Below are positions 26,059 through 34,834 of a stretch of DNA of 64,000 bases, piece by piece. The position numbers were made by a program, and so were the translations under genes. Position 1 is the stretch's first letter. Each line of letters starts with the position of its first letter. The notes beneath the pieces are model-generated. The model saw nothing but the letters and a program-made list of their open reading frames with translations. It ran no database searches and was not told where the DNA came from. This DNA comes from Paenibacillus sp. GP183 (lineage in GTDB: Bacteria > Bacillota > Bacilli > Paenibacillales > NBRC-103111): the NCBI RefSeq assembly GCF_900104695.1, contig NZ_FNSW01000001.1, forward strand, positions 682,001 through 746,000, read 5' to 3'.

Positions 26059-26280
26059 ATCAGCCCCCTTTTCATATCGTTGTTGTTGTTGTATGGAATA
26101 TATTCTTTCGCTGAACTTATCATAGCAAATTGTTTTTGCAATGGAGTGTATTATTTTATCAAAAACATAAGAAATTGATTAAAAAAGTAGGTGTACAATG
26201 CAACTACCCATTCGCAGAATAGGGCTACCTCGCTGCAACCCTTACCACCACTAACGTTATCCGTTATCTTAAAGAAATAC

Positions 26281-26616
26281 TTATTTATTTGAATGCTCTG
26301 CTGGTGAAAAAAACACCAGGGTAGTTAGGTCTTCATTGACATCATAGAATCTATGTTCTTTGTTAGCTTCTACGAATAGGATATCACCTTTACTAATTTC
26401 AATAATTGTATTTCCATTCTGAAACGAAGCTTTACCTTCAATTATTAGATAAATCTCATCTTCTGTATGTGGCTTTTGTTTATCCTTTTCGCCTTTATTC
26501 AGTTTGTAAAGACCTACACTCATTGAAGATACCCTCAAAAATTCATAATACGAAGTGCTTTCTAATTCTTTTAACTGATTTAGATGATTATGTAAGTCAA
26601 CTATTTTAAAATTCAA
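26281..26616 (-). CDS. Cupin-domain protein
   Basis: This is a single-domain cupin of 111 residues. Conserved motif 1 reads KPHTEDEIYLIIEGKASF (metal ligands His, Glu, and probably a missing second His), and motif 2 reads GDILFVEANKEHRFYDV. It probably binds a metal or small ligand. The start is TTG at 26616 with AAGGGGAG six bases upstream; there is no ATG option. It stands alone. The 26141-26280 stretch upstream on the right side of the AraC gene shows nothing I recognise. Confidence 0.8.
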   Translation of the reverse strand: MNFKIVDLHNHLNQLKELESTSYYEFLRVSSMSVGLYKLNKGEKDKQKPHTEDEIYLIIEGKASFQNGNTIIEISKGDILFVEANKEHRFYDVNEDLTTLVFFSPAEHSNK

Positions 26617-26779
26617 AGTATACTCCCCTTTTATTCATTTGTAAGGCCAATTTATACGCAACTTCTGTAGGCAATCAGCCTAAATCGCCGAACAACTTGA
26701 CTTGTGGTGCATTTGCTAGTTTTTAAATCTGCATAACCTCTCACTCCACACGTCCATTAGTCAATTTATGATACAAAAA

Positions 26780-27886
26780 TCATGAACCTACTCTTTTGCT
26801 CCAAAGAATTTTTCCAGCTTCCACCTTGGATAGGTGACTCAAATCATAACTGGACCCGGTCTCTTTGGCCTTCTGACGAATTTCCTCAATTTGCGTCTCA
26901 GTAGCAGGTTGGTTACGAATGATGGAGTCGAGGTTATTGTGTGCGATTTTTTGTGCCAGTGCAGGGTCGCCAAGCTTATCTAATACCTGATACATCGCAC
27001 CAATTGCAGCCTCCTCACTTTCAACACCGTACCCAGAGTCCGTACTCAACATAAACCGATCAGGAAATTGTTTCATGACAGGAATAAAGTCCTCCAACTT
27101 ATTGCTGCTAGCTGGATTAAGAGTAGTAAAACCCGCAAAAAAATCCGCATACAAATTTGGGTGCTTTTCAAGCAAATATTTAATATTCTCCGGAGAATTA
27201 AAAGCGTTAGCATGACCGAAAATGATGTTTGTGTTAGGATGCTTGTCGAGTGCCTCCTCCAACTTTTCCATAACCATTCCATTCGGCGGGTCAATATGCA
27301 ACAAAATAGGAGCTTTGTACTTTGCACATATATCATAAATATCCGGTAAATAACCATCCATCGGATCTTTACCTTTCCATACCACTTTCGAAACCACAGG
27401 TGAGTATAAAGAAGCAGCTGCAATTTCACCTAAACCAAAATATCCTTTCTCCAGGTTTGTCCTAACAACATCAAGACTCGACTTATCATGCATATCGAAG
27501 CCTGAGAAGTAAGGAATAATCACCTCAGGATTCGCTTGATAAGCTTCCCATGAGGTCTGGTCGGTCATTATCGCACTCGGCTCTGATACATCTCCAAAGA
27601 GTACAACTTGATTAACAAAATCACGTTTCCAAACTTCCTGCATACTTAGATACTTGGAACCTGACGCATCATGATTATGAGAATCGATGAGTTTCAAATC
27701 ACGGTATTGCTCGACTAACTCAAGGATTGTTTTCTCTGTCGATTTCTCAACGGGTACAAGAGTGCTTAGGGTAGGTTCTGCTTTTATCGGGTTGAAATTT
27801 TTTTCTGGATTCGAAGAGAATAGCCAAATCCCTAGCATTATGCTTCCCGTCACCATAATCGCAATTAGAAGAAGATGTTTCTTCAT
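26780..27886 (-). CDS. Exported amidohydrolase-family protein
   Basis: This 368-residue protein has an N-terminal signal or anchor helix (residues 4-24), so it acts outside the membrane. The rest is a metal-dependent amidohydrolase (amidohydro_2) barrel: DSHNHDA (metal His pair), LLHIDPP, FGHANAFN and STDSGYG supply the usual ligands. GEI in the middle replaces the frequent carboxylated Lys or Glu. The start is an ATG at 27886 after GGGG. A secreted member of this family is unusual; the substrate is unknown. Confidence 0.8.
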   Translation of the reverse strand: MKKHLLLIAIMVTGSIMLGIWLFSSNPEKNFNPIKAEPTLSTLVPVEKSTEKTILELVEQYRDLKLIDSHNHDASGSKYLSMQEVWKRDFVNQVVLFGDVSEPSAIMTDQTSWEAYQANPEVIIPYFSGFDMHDKSSLDVVRTNLEKGYFGLGEIAAASLYSPVVSKVVWKGKDPMDGYLPDIYDICAKYKAPILLHIDPPNGMVMEKLEEALDKHPNTNIIFGHANAFNSPENIKYLLEKHPNLYADFFAGFTTLNPASSNKLEDFIPVMKQFPDRFMLSTDSGYGVESEEAAIGAMYQVLDKLGDPALAQKIAHNNLDSIIRNQPATETQIEEIRQKAKETGSSYDLSHLSKVEAGKILWSKRVGS

Positions 27887-28080
27887 CCTTAATCCCCATT
27901 TCTAGAGTTACAAGTGCTAGTAAAACATAGAAAAATCATACCATATTTTACCTATTTTTAAATACAACAAATTTTATATAACAAAATGGACTTCTATCTA
28001 ATGATATCAGCCTATACCATTTTGGCTACTTCACATTATATAAATATGAATCTCAAGACAAGGAAAGGTTGTTGCCATCT

Positions 28081-28455
28081 ATGTACAAAAGAATTCAACA
28101 GAATGGAAAGAGTTGTTACGGTAAGCATTTGCTGCTGCACATGGTGAACTGTAACGAGAATTTAACCAGCATTCAAGCAGTAAAAGAATTTATCACTCAA
28201 CTTGTACTGGATATTGATATGGTTCCGTTTGGCGAATGCCATTGTTATCGATTCGGAGAAGGGGAAGAAATCGGTTTGTCAGCCGTTCAATTGATTTATA
28301 CCAGCAGTATTACGTTGCACACCAATGATTTACATCGAGAGGGGTATTTAGATGTCTTTAGTTGCAAAGATTTTTCAGAAAATCAAGTTACCGAAAGCGT
28401 TAAACAAGTATTTTCACCTGAACGAGTTGAGTATCAAACGATTATCAGAGAATAA
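28081..28455 (+). CDS. S-adenosylmethionine decarboxylase-like protein
   Basis: This 124-residue protein matches the prokaryotic AdoMetDC fold: an N-terminal GKHLLLHMVNC and the core TSSITLHTNDLHREGYLDVF. In true AdoMetDC the self-cleavage site reads ESHxxxHTxPE. Here the presumed pyruvoyl Ser (Ser75) and the downstream His80 and Cys95 remain, but the Glu before and the His after the Ser are replaced (T-S-S) and the PE is lost. The substrate may therefore differ; AdoMetDC relatives with other amino-acid substrates are known. The ATG at 28081 follows AAGGAAAGG; TTG at 28072 is possible. Its 3' end overlaps the SET gene by 104 bp. Confidence 0.75.
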   Translation: MYKRIQQNGKSCYGKHLLLHMVNCNENLTSIQAVKEFITQLVLDIDMVPFGECHCYRFGEGEEIGLSAVQLIYTSSITLHTNDLHREGYLDVFSCKDFSENQVTESVKQVFSPERVEYQTIIRE

Positions 28456-28921
28456 CAGATTTTATCCCGGACACATTGCGAAACATAAGGATGAGCCGGT
28501 AAAAGATAAATTTCAGATTGCTCATCACCCTGTCTACGGAGAAGGAGTAGTATCAAAGGTATTCTTTAGCTGTGGTCAGCTATTATTTCGTTTTGACGGA
28601 AGCTTACGTCATGATCAGACTTTATACACACTGCAAATAGAGCCAGGACTTTATATTGAAGACCTCTACTTTATGGGTAAGGTTTTACATTCATGTGAGC
28701 CTAACACTTTTATCGATATGAAGAGTCAAGAGTGCTGGTGTAGCAGACCGATCCAGCCTGGGGATTTTGTCACCATCGATTATGAAGCTACAGAAGATGA
28801 ACTTTTTCGAAGTTTTCAATGCCAATGCGGATCCAGTAATTGTCGTGGACAAATTGTAGGTCGAAATAAAATCACAATTACTGCACTAGCAGTTCCCTTA
28901 ACAGACTCTAAAGTCACATAA
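28352..28921 (+). CDS. SET-domain protein (putative lysine methyltransferase)
   Basis: This 189-residue protein has the SET signatures: GKVLHSCEPNTF (109-120, the NHSC-PN motif), PGDFVTIDYEA (136-146, the catalytic Tyr) and a post-SET zinc motif CQCGSSNC (157-164). Such enzymes transfer methyl groups from AdoMet to lysine. The ATG at 28352 has GAGAGGGG eight bases upstream even though it lies inside the AdoMetDC-like gene, in another frame, over 104 bp. The two genes are thus tightly coupled. Bacterial SET proteins are uncommon; the target is unknown. Confidence 0.8.
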   Translation: MSLVAKIFQKIKLPKALNKYFHLNELSIKRLSENNRFYPGHIAKHKDEPVKDKFQIAHHPVYGEGVVSKVFFSCGQLLFRFDGSLRHDQTLYTLQIEPGLYIEDLYFMGKVLHSCEPNTFIDMKSQECWCSRPIQPGDFVTIDYEATEDELFRSFQCQCGSSNCRGQIVGRNKITITALAVPLTDSKVT

Positions 28922-29114
28922 CTTTGGAAGTAACAAACTCTATCGCTTCTTCCGCCAAAAAGAGCCATTCCTTCAGTGACGTTGGTTCCAAAGTTAACCA
29001 TTCTTTCATTAAACGGCCCTGGCCTGTGTCAAAGCGTTCGATGCCCCACTTCATAAATTCAAACAAGATTGGCAATAAATCAATTCCCTTTTGCTTATTG
29101 CTTTCTTTTTTCAA
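28914..29114 (-). CDS. Possible 66-aa protein or gene fragment
   Basis: The frame reads like real protein (FEFMKWGIERFDTGQGRLMK, then EWLTLEPTSLKEWLFLAEEA), with helical, acidic composition. It has a TTG start, no convincing ribosome binding site, and ends converging on the SET gene (8-bp overlap). Given the fragments next to it, it is probably the C-terminus of a decayed gene. I do not recognise the family. Confidence 0.3.
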   Translation of the reverse strand: MKKESNKQKGIDLLPILFEFMKWGIERFDTGQGRLMKEWLTLEPTSLKEWLFLAEEAIEFVTSKVM

Positions 29115-29162
29115 GTTATTTTTCTTTCTTGAAGCAGACGTTTTATTGAACTATGAGTTATC

Positions 29163-29436
29163 TCACAAATTCTTTACTTTCATTTCAATATCTCTTCCGA
29201 TAAAATCTGTACTAATTTGTGTTATTCCTAATTCTCTTGCCCAAATTGATAACTGACCAATATGATGAATTTCATGAGCTATTACATGCCGTAGTAGTTC
29301 TCCTTTTTTATAGGTATCACTCATCCATGATGGTTTTACAATTTCATTTTCGTTATCTATTTTCCATTGTTCAAGATATTCTTTTAATTCATTCCTATAA
29401 TTATTAGATAACTCTATGACAGAGTTCAAATCTCTA
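29163..29436 (-). pseudogene. DinB-family protein, N-terminus missing
   Basis: The frame ends with the DinB metal-binding block GELLRHVIAHEIHHIGQLSI followed by WARELGI, characteristic of the DinB/YfiT four-helix fold. About 65 N-terminal residues, including the first metal-ligand helix, are absent. The homology stops near 29437, exactly where an unrelated fragment on the other strand begins, so this is a recombination junction. No start codon with a ribosome binding site is present. Confidence 0.65.
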
Positions 29437-29437
29437 C

Positions 29438-29555
29438 ATGCAAGGCGGCCCACTCAACGCTACAGAAGAAGAACTAGCGGCCTTTGAAGAAATGCGGCCG
29501 ATGGTACAGCAAGGTTTCGGCGGCACGTTCGATCAACTTGAAGGTTACCTGGAAG
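29438..29555 (+). pseudogene. SRPBCC (AHSA1) C-terminal fragment
   Basis: This piece encodes GPLNATEEELAAFEEMRPMV and QQGFGGTFDQLEGYLE, the final helix of AHSA1/SRPBCC-domain proteins. The N-terminal ligand-binding domain (about 110 residues) is missing. In relatives such a gene sits beside an arsR gene, and an arsR gene is present 260 bp away on the opposite strand. Confidence 0.65.
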
Positions 29556-29624
29556 CCAGAAATAATTCGCTACAGCTATCGAATGCATCCGGAGATAATG
29601 GCAACCGCCGTTTCTTCGTGGTGC

Positions 29625-29777
29625 TTTTATTTTAAACAACTTATTGAAAATGCTGGAGGCGTGTGGAAACTTATTTATTTGAAAGTCGAACCAATTGAAT
29701 TACGTCAACGACTTAGTATCCGAAGCCAACGATTTGACGCAAATGCTGCTTTTACTATTAAAGATGCAATTCTTTAG
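29625..29777 (+). pseudogene. P-loop kinase/ATPase fragment
   Basis: The frame reads QLIENAGGVWKLIYLKVEPI followed by ELRQRLSIRSQRFDANAAFT, resembling the lid region of small AAA-type kinases that normally continues with a FExP motif. The P-loop half is missing and the frame stops at 29777. It is one of three adjacent fragments from different genes. Confidence 0.5.
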
Positions 29778-29814
29778 CAAAGTCTTTCCATCTTCTTCGG
29801 TGAGAGTCAAGATG

Positions 29815-30108
29815 TTAATGATCTCTAGGCAGATCCAATCGGTCTTCCCACATACTGCGGAATGAAGCCAGCCAGGAGTCCATTTCTTGAAGAGGCTCTG
29901 GCCGCAGTTTGTAGATTCGGCGATTTGCAATCGGACTCACCTCGACGATATGGGCTTCGTTGAGTACTTTCAAATGCTTGGAAACCTGCGGTTGTCGAAC
30001 ATGAAGCCGATCAGCGATTTCTCCTACGGTAAGGGGACCGTCTCGAAGCAGTTCGACCATTTGTAATCGGTTGGGTTCGGCGAGCGCACTCAAAGTTGTA
30101 GAATTCAT
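29815..30108 (-). CDS. ArsR-family winged-helix repressor
   Basis: This 97-residue regulator has the ArsR core: LAEPNRLQMVELLRDGPLTV then GEIADRLHVRQPQVSKHLKV (recognition helix). No cysteine pair for metal sensing is present, so it is of the general type often paired with SRPBCC/AHSA1 or DUF1801 proteins. The ATG follows GGAG by nine bases. It lies 24 bp after the DUF1801 gene, and both are read from a promoter near 30630. Confidence 0.88.
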   Translation of the reverse strand: MNSTTLSALAEPNRLQMVELLRDGPLTVGEIADRLHVRQPQVSKHLKVLNEAHIVEVSPIANRRIYKLRPEPLQEMDSWLASFRSMWEDRLDLPRDH

Positions 30109-30131
30109 ATCTTCCCACTCCGATCTTTTCT

Positions 30132-30470
30132 TTAGAGAGCAGCGGATGCCTGAACAAGAAGCCCGGCCAGCATGCTGTAATCAGGCAAATCCCCTTCACG
30201 AATTTTGAGCCATTTCCGCTCTGCGGGGCCTTCAAAACCCTTCGGGACTTCCAGACCGGTAGCATTCATAATCATAAACGCAATGGCGTCCTTAGAAGCG
30301 GAAATCACCGCGGCGTAATGCCCATTCTTAAGGAAGTGCGGTTTCTTGTATTGAATCCGTTCTTCGACCTGAGGAATGGATTCATGGACCATCTGGCGAA
30401 GTTGGTTGGACACTTCAACCTGCCACGGCTGATTAAGGCTTTCGATAAAAGTGGTGACCTCTTGGTTCAT
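30132..30470 (-). CDS. DUF1801 (YdhG/YdeI-like) protein
   Basis: This 112-residue protein has the DUF1801 fold: FIESLNQPWQVEVSNQLRQM, IPQVEERIQYKKPHFLKNGH and a C-terminal WLKIREGDLPDYSMLAGLL. Function is unknown; Bacillus YdhG relatives are implicated in iron or stress handling. The ATG follows AAGGAG. It is the first gene of a two-gene operon with arsR. Confidence 0.8.
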   Translation of the reverse strand: MNQEVTTFIESLNQPWQVEVSNQLRQMVHESIPQVEERIQYKKPHFLKNGHYAAVISASKDAIAFMIMNATGLEVPKGFEGPAERKWLKIREGDLPDYSMLAGLLVQASAAL

Positions 30471-30608
30471 TACTGCACATCTCCTTGCTTCTAATTTGTG
30501 ATCTCAAATCTTGGCTAGTTGTTCGGCAAACAGTTCCGTGGAATAGATCGCGCCTTTTTCCCATTCCGGATGTTCATCCTCCTCATAGAATATTTTTCCA
30601 TAATACAA

Positions 30609-30637
30609 ATATACTGTATAAAGAATATTCCCGTCAA
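30609..30637 (-). promoter_or_regulatory. Promoter of the DUF1801-arsR operon
   Basis: TTGACG (30637-30632), a 17-bp spacer and GTATAT (30614-30609) lie on the minus strand. A dyad around ATACTGTAT overlaps the -10, a plausible ArsR operator. Confidence 0.55.
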
Positions 30638-30656
30638 GGAATTTAGTTCGTGCAAT

Positions 30657-30687
30657 AAAAGGCTGCCGCAGCAGCCTTTTATTTATT
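30657..30687. terminator. Rho-independent terminator, usable both ways
   Basis: GGCTGC (30661-30666) pairs with GCAGCC (30671-30676), flanked by AAAA and TTTTATTTATT. The 30471-31056 interval otherwise holds the promoter at 30609 and an IS110 remnant. Confidence 0.7.
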
Positions 30688-30858
30688 AAGCTATCGTTAT
30701 CCGTATTTTATGATTTTCTTGCAAGCTTAAGGAAGTGGTTTAGAATTCCTGTAAAACGAATCATCTGGTCTTTGCAAAAAAACGAGAGCCTCGGTACGAT
30801 GGGATTGCGCACGAGGTCAAAGCCTCAAAAAGCCCCTCATCTAGGAGGTCACTCTACT

Positions 30859-31010
30859 ATGAAGTTTAAATCGCAGAACAAGCAAAATCATCTTTCAAGC
30901 TGAGCAAAGTCATCGTCGGCAAGGAACCTACCGGCCACTTCTGGCTGAGCCTGGCTCGCTGGCTTTCAGGCAAAGGAATTGAGGCTGCCCTCGTGAATCC
31001 CCACAGCCTG
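30859..31010 (+). pseudogene. IS110-family transposase remnant
   Basis: An ATG with CTAGGAGG upstream begins MKFKSQNKQN, the usual start of an IS110-type transposase. After an internal deletion the frame resumes at LSKVIVGKEPTGHFWLSLAR and then WLSGKGIEAALVNPH, the conserved block before the RuvC-like residues. Sequence similarity ends near 31010. Only the N-terminal third survives, with frame breaks. Confidence 0.7.
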
Positions 31011-31056
31011 CTTGATCATTGTTATGGAGCTATCGTACCCGTTAGTTTTGTCTCAA

Positions 31057-31929
31057 TTAGTAAATTTCCTTTGCATCTTGGGGAAGAATTCTTATGTGCT
31101 GAAGAAAATTACTTACACGTTTGTCATCCATAGCAGGATAATCATATTGATAATAGTTTGCCACATCCAAGGCAATTTCTCTAAATAGATCACACATTAT
31201 AAAAAGTGCTTGCCAAATGTTTTCGTATTCTGCATCAGGATAGCTTTTAACAAAAGCCTCCCAATGCTTAGGTTCCAGAAACTTCTCATAGTATTTCCCC
31301 AGTTTACCGGAATCAACAGCAAAATTGGTACGTAAACCAATATGCCACTTAAGCATTAATATGAGCATATCTCGTACTGGTCGATCATACATAAACTTCA
31401 CATAAGAAAGCTCTCGACGCCATAACCCTTTTGCAATATACGTACTAACCCACCAGAATTCGTTGCAACATTCGGCAAATTGTTGAGCTGTTGGTGGCTT
31501 GGCCAAATAATCTTTATTACTTGGGGGAGATAGGGTTCCAACTATGTCATCCTTATCAAGGAGTAGTAGACTTAGGCTGTCATGTTCAAAACTAGAAATT
31601 TTTTCGACAGGATAAAGGGTAAGATCAATGCGGTTTCCATCCGTAAATAACATGAGAAAAGCAAAATTGTTATTAAGATCCAGTGAGGGAACCCCATGTT
31701 CATCCGGCGTTTGCATAATGATCAATTCACCGAAGTTACTACCAATCCAGCTACGCTCAACTACAAAGCCTTCAACTGAGGACACAATAAACTCGATGTC
31801 ATAATCCTGAAATATATCACGATGCACTTCCGGATTGACACGTGAACCATTTAAAATAACAGCTCGTACTCGTTCGTCATCATTTGCAAATCTAAGAATT
31901 AAATCAAGCATTTCCTTTTCGCTTCTCAT
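31057..31929 (-). CDS. aadK: Aminoglycoside 6-adenylyltransferase (AadK/ANT(6)-like)
   Basis: This 290-residue nucleotidyltransferase resembles AadK of Bacillus subtilis over its full length. The nucleotide-binding motif LNGSRVNP (27-34) and the metal-binding QDYDIEF (41-47) are present, as is RIDLTLYP. It would transfer AMP from ATP to streptomycin-type aminoglycosides. The ATG follows GAGGAG at a good distance. It is a single gene near an IS110 remnant; whether it confers resistance is unknown. Confidence 0.85.
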   Translation of the reverse strand: MRSEKEMLDLILRFANDDERVRAVILNGSRVNPEVHRDIFQDYDIEFIVSSVEGFVVERSWIGSNFGELIIMQTPDEHGVPSLDLNNNFAFLMLFTDGNRIDLTLYPVEKISSFEHDSLSLLLLDKDDIVGTLSPPSNKDYLAKPPTAQQFAECCNEFWWVSTYIAKGLWRRELSYVKFMYDRPVRDMLILMLKWHIGLRTNFAVDSGKLGKYYEKFLEPKHWEAFVKSYPDAEYENIWQALFIMCDLFREIALDVANYYQYDYPAMDDKRVSNFLQHIRILPQDAKEIY

Positions 31930-32212
31930 TCACTTTTACTCCTCATATTATTTTTTTAAAGATGTCTATCGGCAATTCACAAGGTAGAGACAAAACTTAT
32001 AAAAGCCCAGGTTAAAGCTCTGAAATCTTAAGCATAATTAACAGAAATAGTCCTTGTGTAACCACTTAACTACTGGGGCTGCCCCAGCACCAAATATGAG
32101 AAGATGGCTGAACATCGGCTGTTGAATCACGACTTGTATCCCGAAAAAGTGGACAATTGGTAGATCAATCCATAGAGTCTTATGATAAAATATTCTTCAG
32201 GAGGTGTCCCCT

Positions 32213-33079
32213 ATGCAAAAAATACTTGTTTTGGGCGGAACGAGGTTTTTCGGAAAAAAATTGGTAGAGCAATTGATTCGCGAAGAAGAGGATGTAACCA
32301 TCGTAACAAGGGGGCAGGTCTCCGATCCGTTCGGCGACGCCGTGAAACGGCTGAAGGCCGATCGTACGGATCGAACCGCTCTGGCCAATGTATTGGGCTC
32401 TTCGACGTATGACGTTGTCTATGACAACATTTGCTATACGCCGCAAGAGGCTGAGGATGCGGTGGAATTATTTGCGGGGCGCACAGGGAGATACATTTTA
32501 ACTTCAACGCAAAGCGTTTACCCGTCCGGCGAGTATCGAAAAAGTGAGAACGATTATAACCCATACCGCTATCCTCTCCCGGAACCTTATCCGTTAGAGG
32601 TAGAGTACGGGGAAGGAAAACGGCTGGTCGAAGCTGTCATGTTTCAAAAAGCGCCGTTCCCGGTGGCCGCGGTACGGATTCCCATCGTTCTGGGGTATGA
32701 CGATTATACTCGGCGGCTGCATAAACACATTGAGTCCGTACAACAAGGGCTGCAGCTTGGAATACCGAATCCGGAGGCGTGGATGTGTTTCATCCTCTCG
32801 GATGAAGCAGCCTCGTTTCTCGCCTGGCTGCGCCAATCCAACCTGGAAGGACCGGTGAACGCCTGCTCTGAAGGGGATCTGTCCGCCGGGCAAATTCTCT
32901 CTCTCATCACGGAAGCCGCGGGCAAGCAGGCGAACATTCTCAGCGAAACGGAACAGAAATCGCCTTTCGGTCCCGCCGTTTCAAGGTATATGGATACGGC
33001 CAAAGCGGTGCAAGCAGGCTACACGTTCCAGCCACTGACCGATTGGATGCCGAAATTGATCCGGGAGATAATTGCGTAA
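32213..33079 (+). CDS. NAD-dependent epimerase/dehydratase family (extended SDR)
   Basis: This 288-residue protein has an N-terminal Rossmann motif GGTRFFGKKL, a central STQSVYPSGEY region, and a catalytic Tyr-x3-Lys in VEYGEGKRLVE. It probably modifies a nucleotide sugar or isoflavone-like substrate reductively; similar proteins are common in Bacilli. The ATG at 32213 follows AGGAGG; a GTG at 32204 sits inside that site. It is the only long plus-strand gene in this part and has its own promoter. The region 31930-32200 shows no gene. Confidence 0.82.
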   Translation: MQKILVLGGTRFFGKKLVEQLIREEEDVTIVTRGQVSDPFGDAVKRLKADRTDRTALANVLGSSTYDVVYDNICYTPQEAEDAVELFAGRTGRYILTSTQSVYPSGEYRKSENDYNPYRYPLPEPYPLEVEYGEGKRLVEAVMFQKAPFPVAAVRIPIVLGYDDYTRRLHKHIESVQQGLQLGIPNPEAWMCFILSDEAASFLAWLRQSNLEGPVNACSEGDLSAGQILSLITEAAGKQANILSETEQKSPFGPAVSRYMDTAKAVQAGYTFQPLTDWMPKLIREIIA

Positions 33080-33181
33080 CCGAACGATTTCATGTTTCAT
33101 TCCCCTGACGAAAATCAAGGAGCTGCCCTCGAGAGTCCTACCTCACGGGGCTTTTTCCTTGAATTCCCGATGTAGTGGATC

Positions 33182-34576
33182 TCAAACTAATTTATGCTTA
33201 TACCACTTTTTCCCCTGGTAACGCCATAGAAATAAAGCGCCCCGCACGCCCCATTCGCAGTTCATCGCAATCCAAACACCAATGATGCCAAAACCCAGCA
33301 TGATTCCAAGAACATACCCTAGCACAATACGGAAAAGCCACATTGTCAGCATCGAAGTAAGTGAAGTGAAGCGCGAGTCTCCCGCCGCACGCAATCCCGA
33401 AGGCAGGATAAAGCTGATCGACCAGAGCGGAATCTGTGCCACTGCGTTGATTAGCAGCACCCAAAAGATATCCTTGACGATTTCAGCAGGTGGATGAAAC
33501 AAACTTACCAAAGGGTAGAAAAGCGGCATCAGGATGATAGTCATCAAAACAAACGAAAAGGACGCCAGCCAGAGAAACGATTTGATGAACTTTCGGGCAT
33601 CTTCAATATTTCGTCCGCCCATGCATTGACCGACCACCGTCACGAGGGTCATGGACAAGGCCACGGCTGGAATTTGGTACACCATGGCAATGGTGCCGCT
33701 AATGGCGTTGGTTGCTATGGCGTAGGTACCAAGACTAACAATGAAAACCTGTGTCAGCATTTTTCCCCCGTTAAAAAACATCTGCTCTGCAGCAAACGGA
33801 AGTCCGATAGCCATAATTTTCTTGAGCATCGTCAACGGTACATAGAAAAGTTCACGAAGACCCAGATGAAGCGATGCATCCATTTTGAACACATAAATAA
33901 GGGCGCATATTGCCGCCGCAAACCGCGCGACATTCACCGCGATTGTCATGCCCAGTACACCCATGTGCAGTTGGTTAATGAAGACGAGATTCAAAAGCAC
34001 GTACAAAACATTCATGATCAGAGAAAGAACCATCGACACCCGGGATCCCCCGATCCCTCGCATTACTCCGCTAACCGCCTGGACAATTCCTATGCCTAGG
34101 AATGAGGTACAGCTGCCGATCAGGTATACTTTGGCATTTGCCAACACATCCGCCGATGCGGATCCCAGGAGAAGCTCTAACAAAGGGTTATACATTACCA
34201 TCACCAGTAAGCCGATACCTAAGGCAATAATGGAAACCGAAGAGATGCTTGCGCTAGCTGCTTTGGAAACCATTGAATCATTGCCGCTGCCTTTGTACTG
34301 CGCAACAACAACCGTTCCACCGGTAGCGATGGCGACGAACACATTAATTAAGAAAATATTCAGCGAATCAATGGTGCTAACCGCGCTGACCGCCGCTACC
34401 CCCGCTGAGCTGATCATAGCTGTGTTCACCAAATTAAGTCCAATAATAAAGGCCTGATCGATCAATATCGGAAGATAAAGGGCGATTACTTTCCTGTAAT
34501 CCATCGAGGCCCCGGATAAATACTTATCCAGCAAGCCTTGTGTTCGTACCCATACTTGAGGTTGAGACACTGACAT
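33182..34576 (-). CDS. MATE-family multidrug efflux protein
   Basis: This 464-residue membrane protein has twelve hydrophobic segments and two related halves. Typical MATE stretches are IDQAFIIGLNLVNTAMISSA in helix 1-2 and AATNAISGTIAM-like text in the second half (AIATNAISGTIAMVYQIPA). It would export cationic compounds using Na+ or H+. The ribosome binding site is weak; an ATG at residue 25 (MDYRKVIALYLP) is an alternative start. It is transcribed alone, with a GC-rich hairpin-like end near 33125-33160. Confidence 0.85.
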   Translation of the reverse strand: MSVSQPQVWVRTQGLLDKYLSGASMDYRKVIALYLPILIDQAFIIGLNLVNTAMISSAGVAAVSAVSTIDSLNIFLINVFVAIATGGTVVVAQYKGSGNDSMVSKAASASISSVSIIALGIGLLVMVMYNPLLELLLGSASADVLANAKVYLIGSCTSFLGIGIVQAVSGVMRGIGGSRVSMVLSLIMNVLYVLLNLVFINQLHMGVLGMTIAVNVARFAAAICALIYVFKMDASLHLGLRELFYVPLTMLKKIMAIGLPFAAEQMFFNGGKMLTQVFIVSLGTYAIATNAISGTIAMVYQIPAVALSMTLVTVVGQCMGGRNIEDARKFIKSFLWLASFSFVLMTIILMPLFYPLVSLFHPPAEIVKDIFWVLLINAVAQIPLWSISFILPSGLRAAGDSRFTSLTSMLTMWLFRIVLGYVLGIMLGFGIIGVWIAMNCEWGVRGALFLWRYQGKKWYKHKLV

Positions 34577-34834
34577 CACATTCTTTTCTGCGAAATATGT
34601 AATTCATTTACCTAGTTAGTATTTTTCTATAATATCATATTTCGCTCGAGTCATTAGTGAAATCTGCCCGTTAGAGTCATTCTATACTGCATGCTCTGGC
34701 TGTCACGACCAGACAAGTATCAATCCGCCGGAGTATACTTTATTTGAGAAGGGTGAAAACTAAGCATGTTGTTAAAATATTCTTAGATTCGGAGATGTGA
34801 ATTTTGCATGACGAAAGAACGAATTATAGAAGCT

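Noticed and set aside
30480-30600. Possible short coding segment on the minus strand (DEHPEWEKGAIYSTELFAEQ)
   Set aside because: It reads like protein but overlaps the DUF1801-arsR promoter, has no start with a proper site and no family I recognise; not enough to call.
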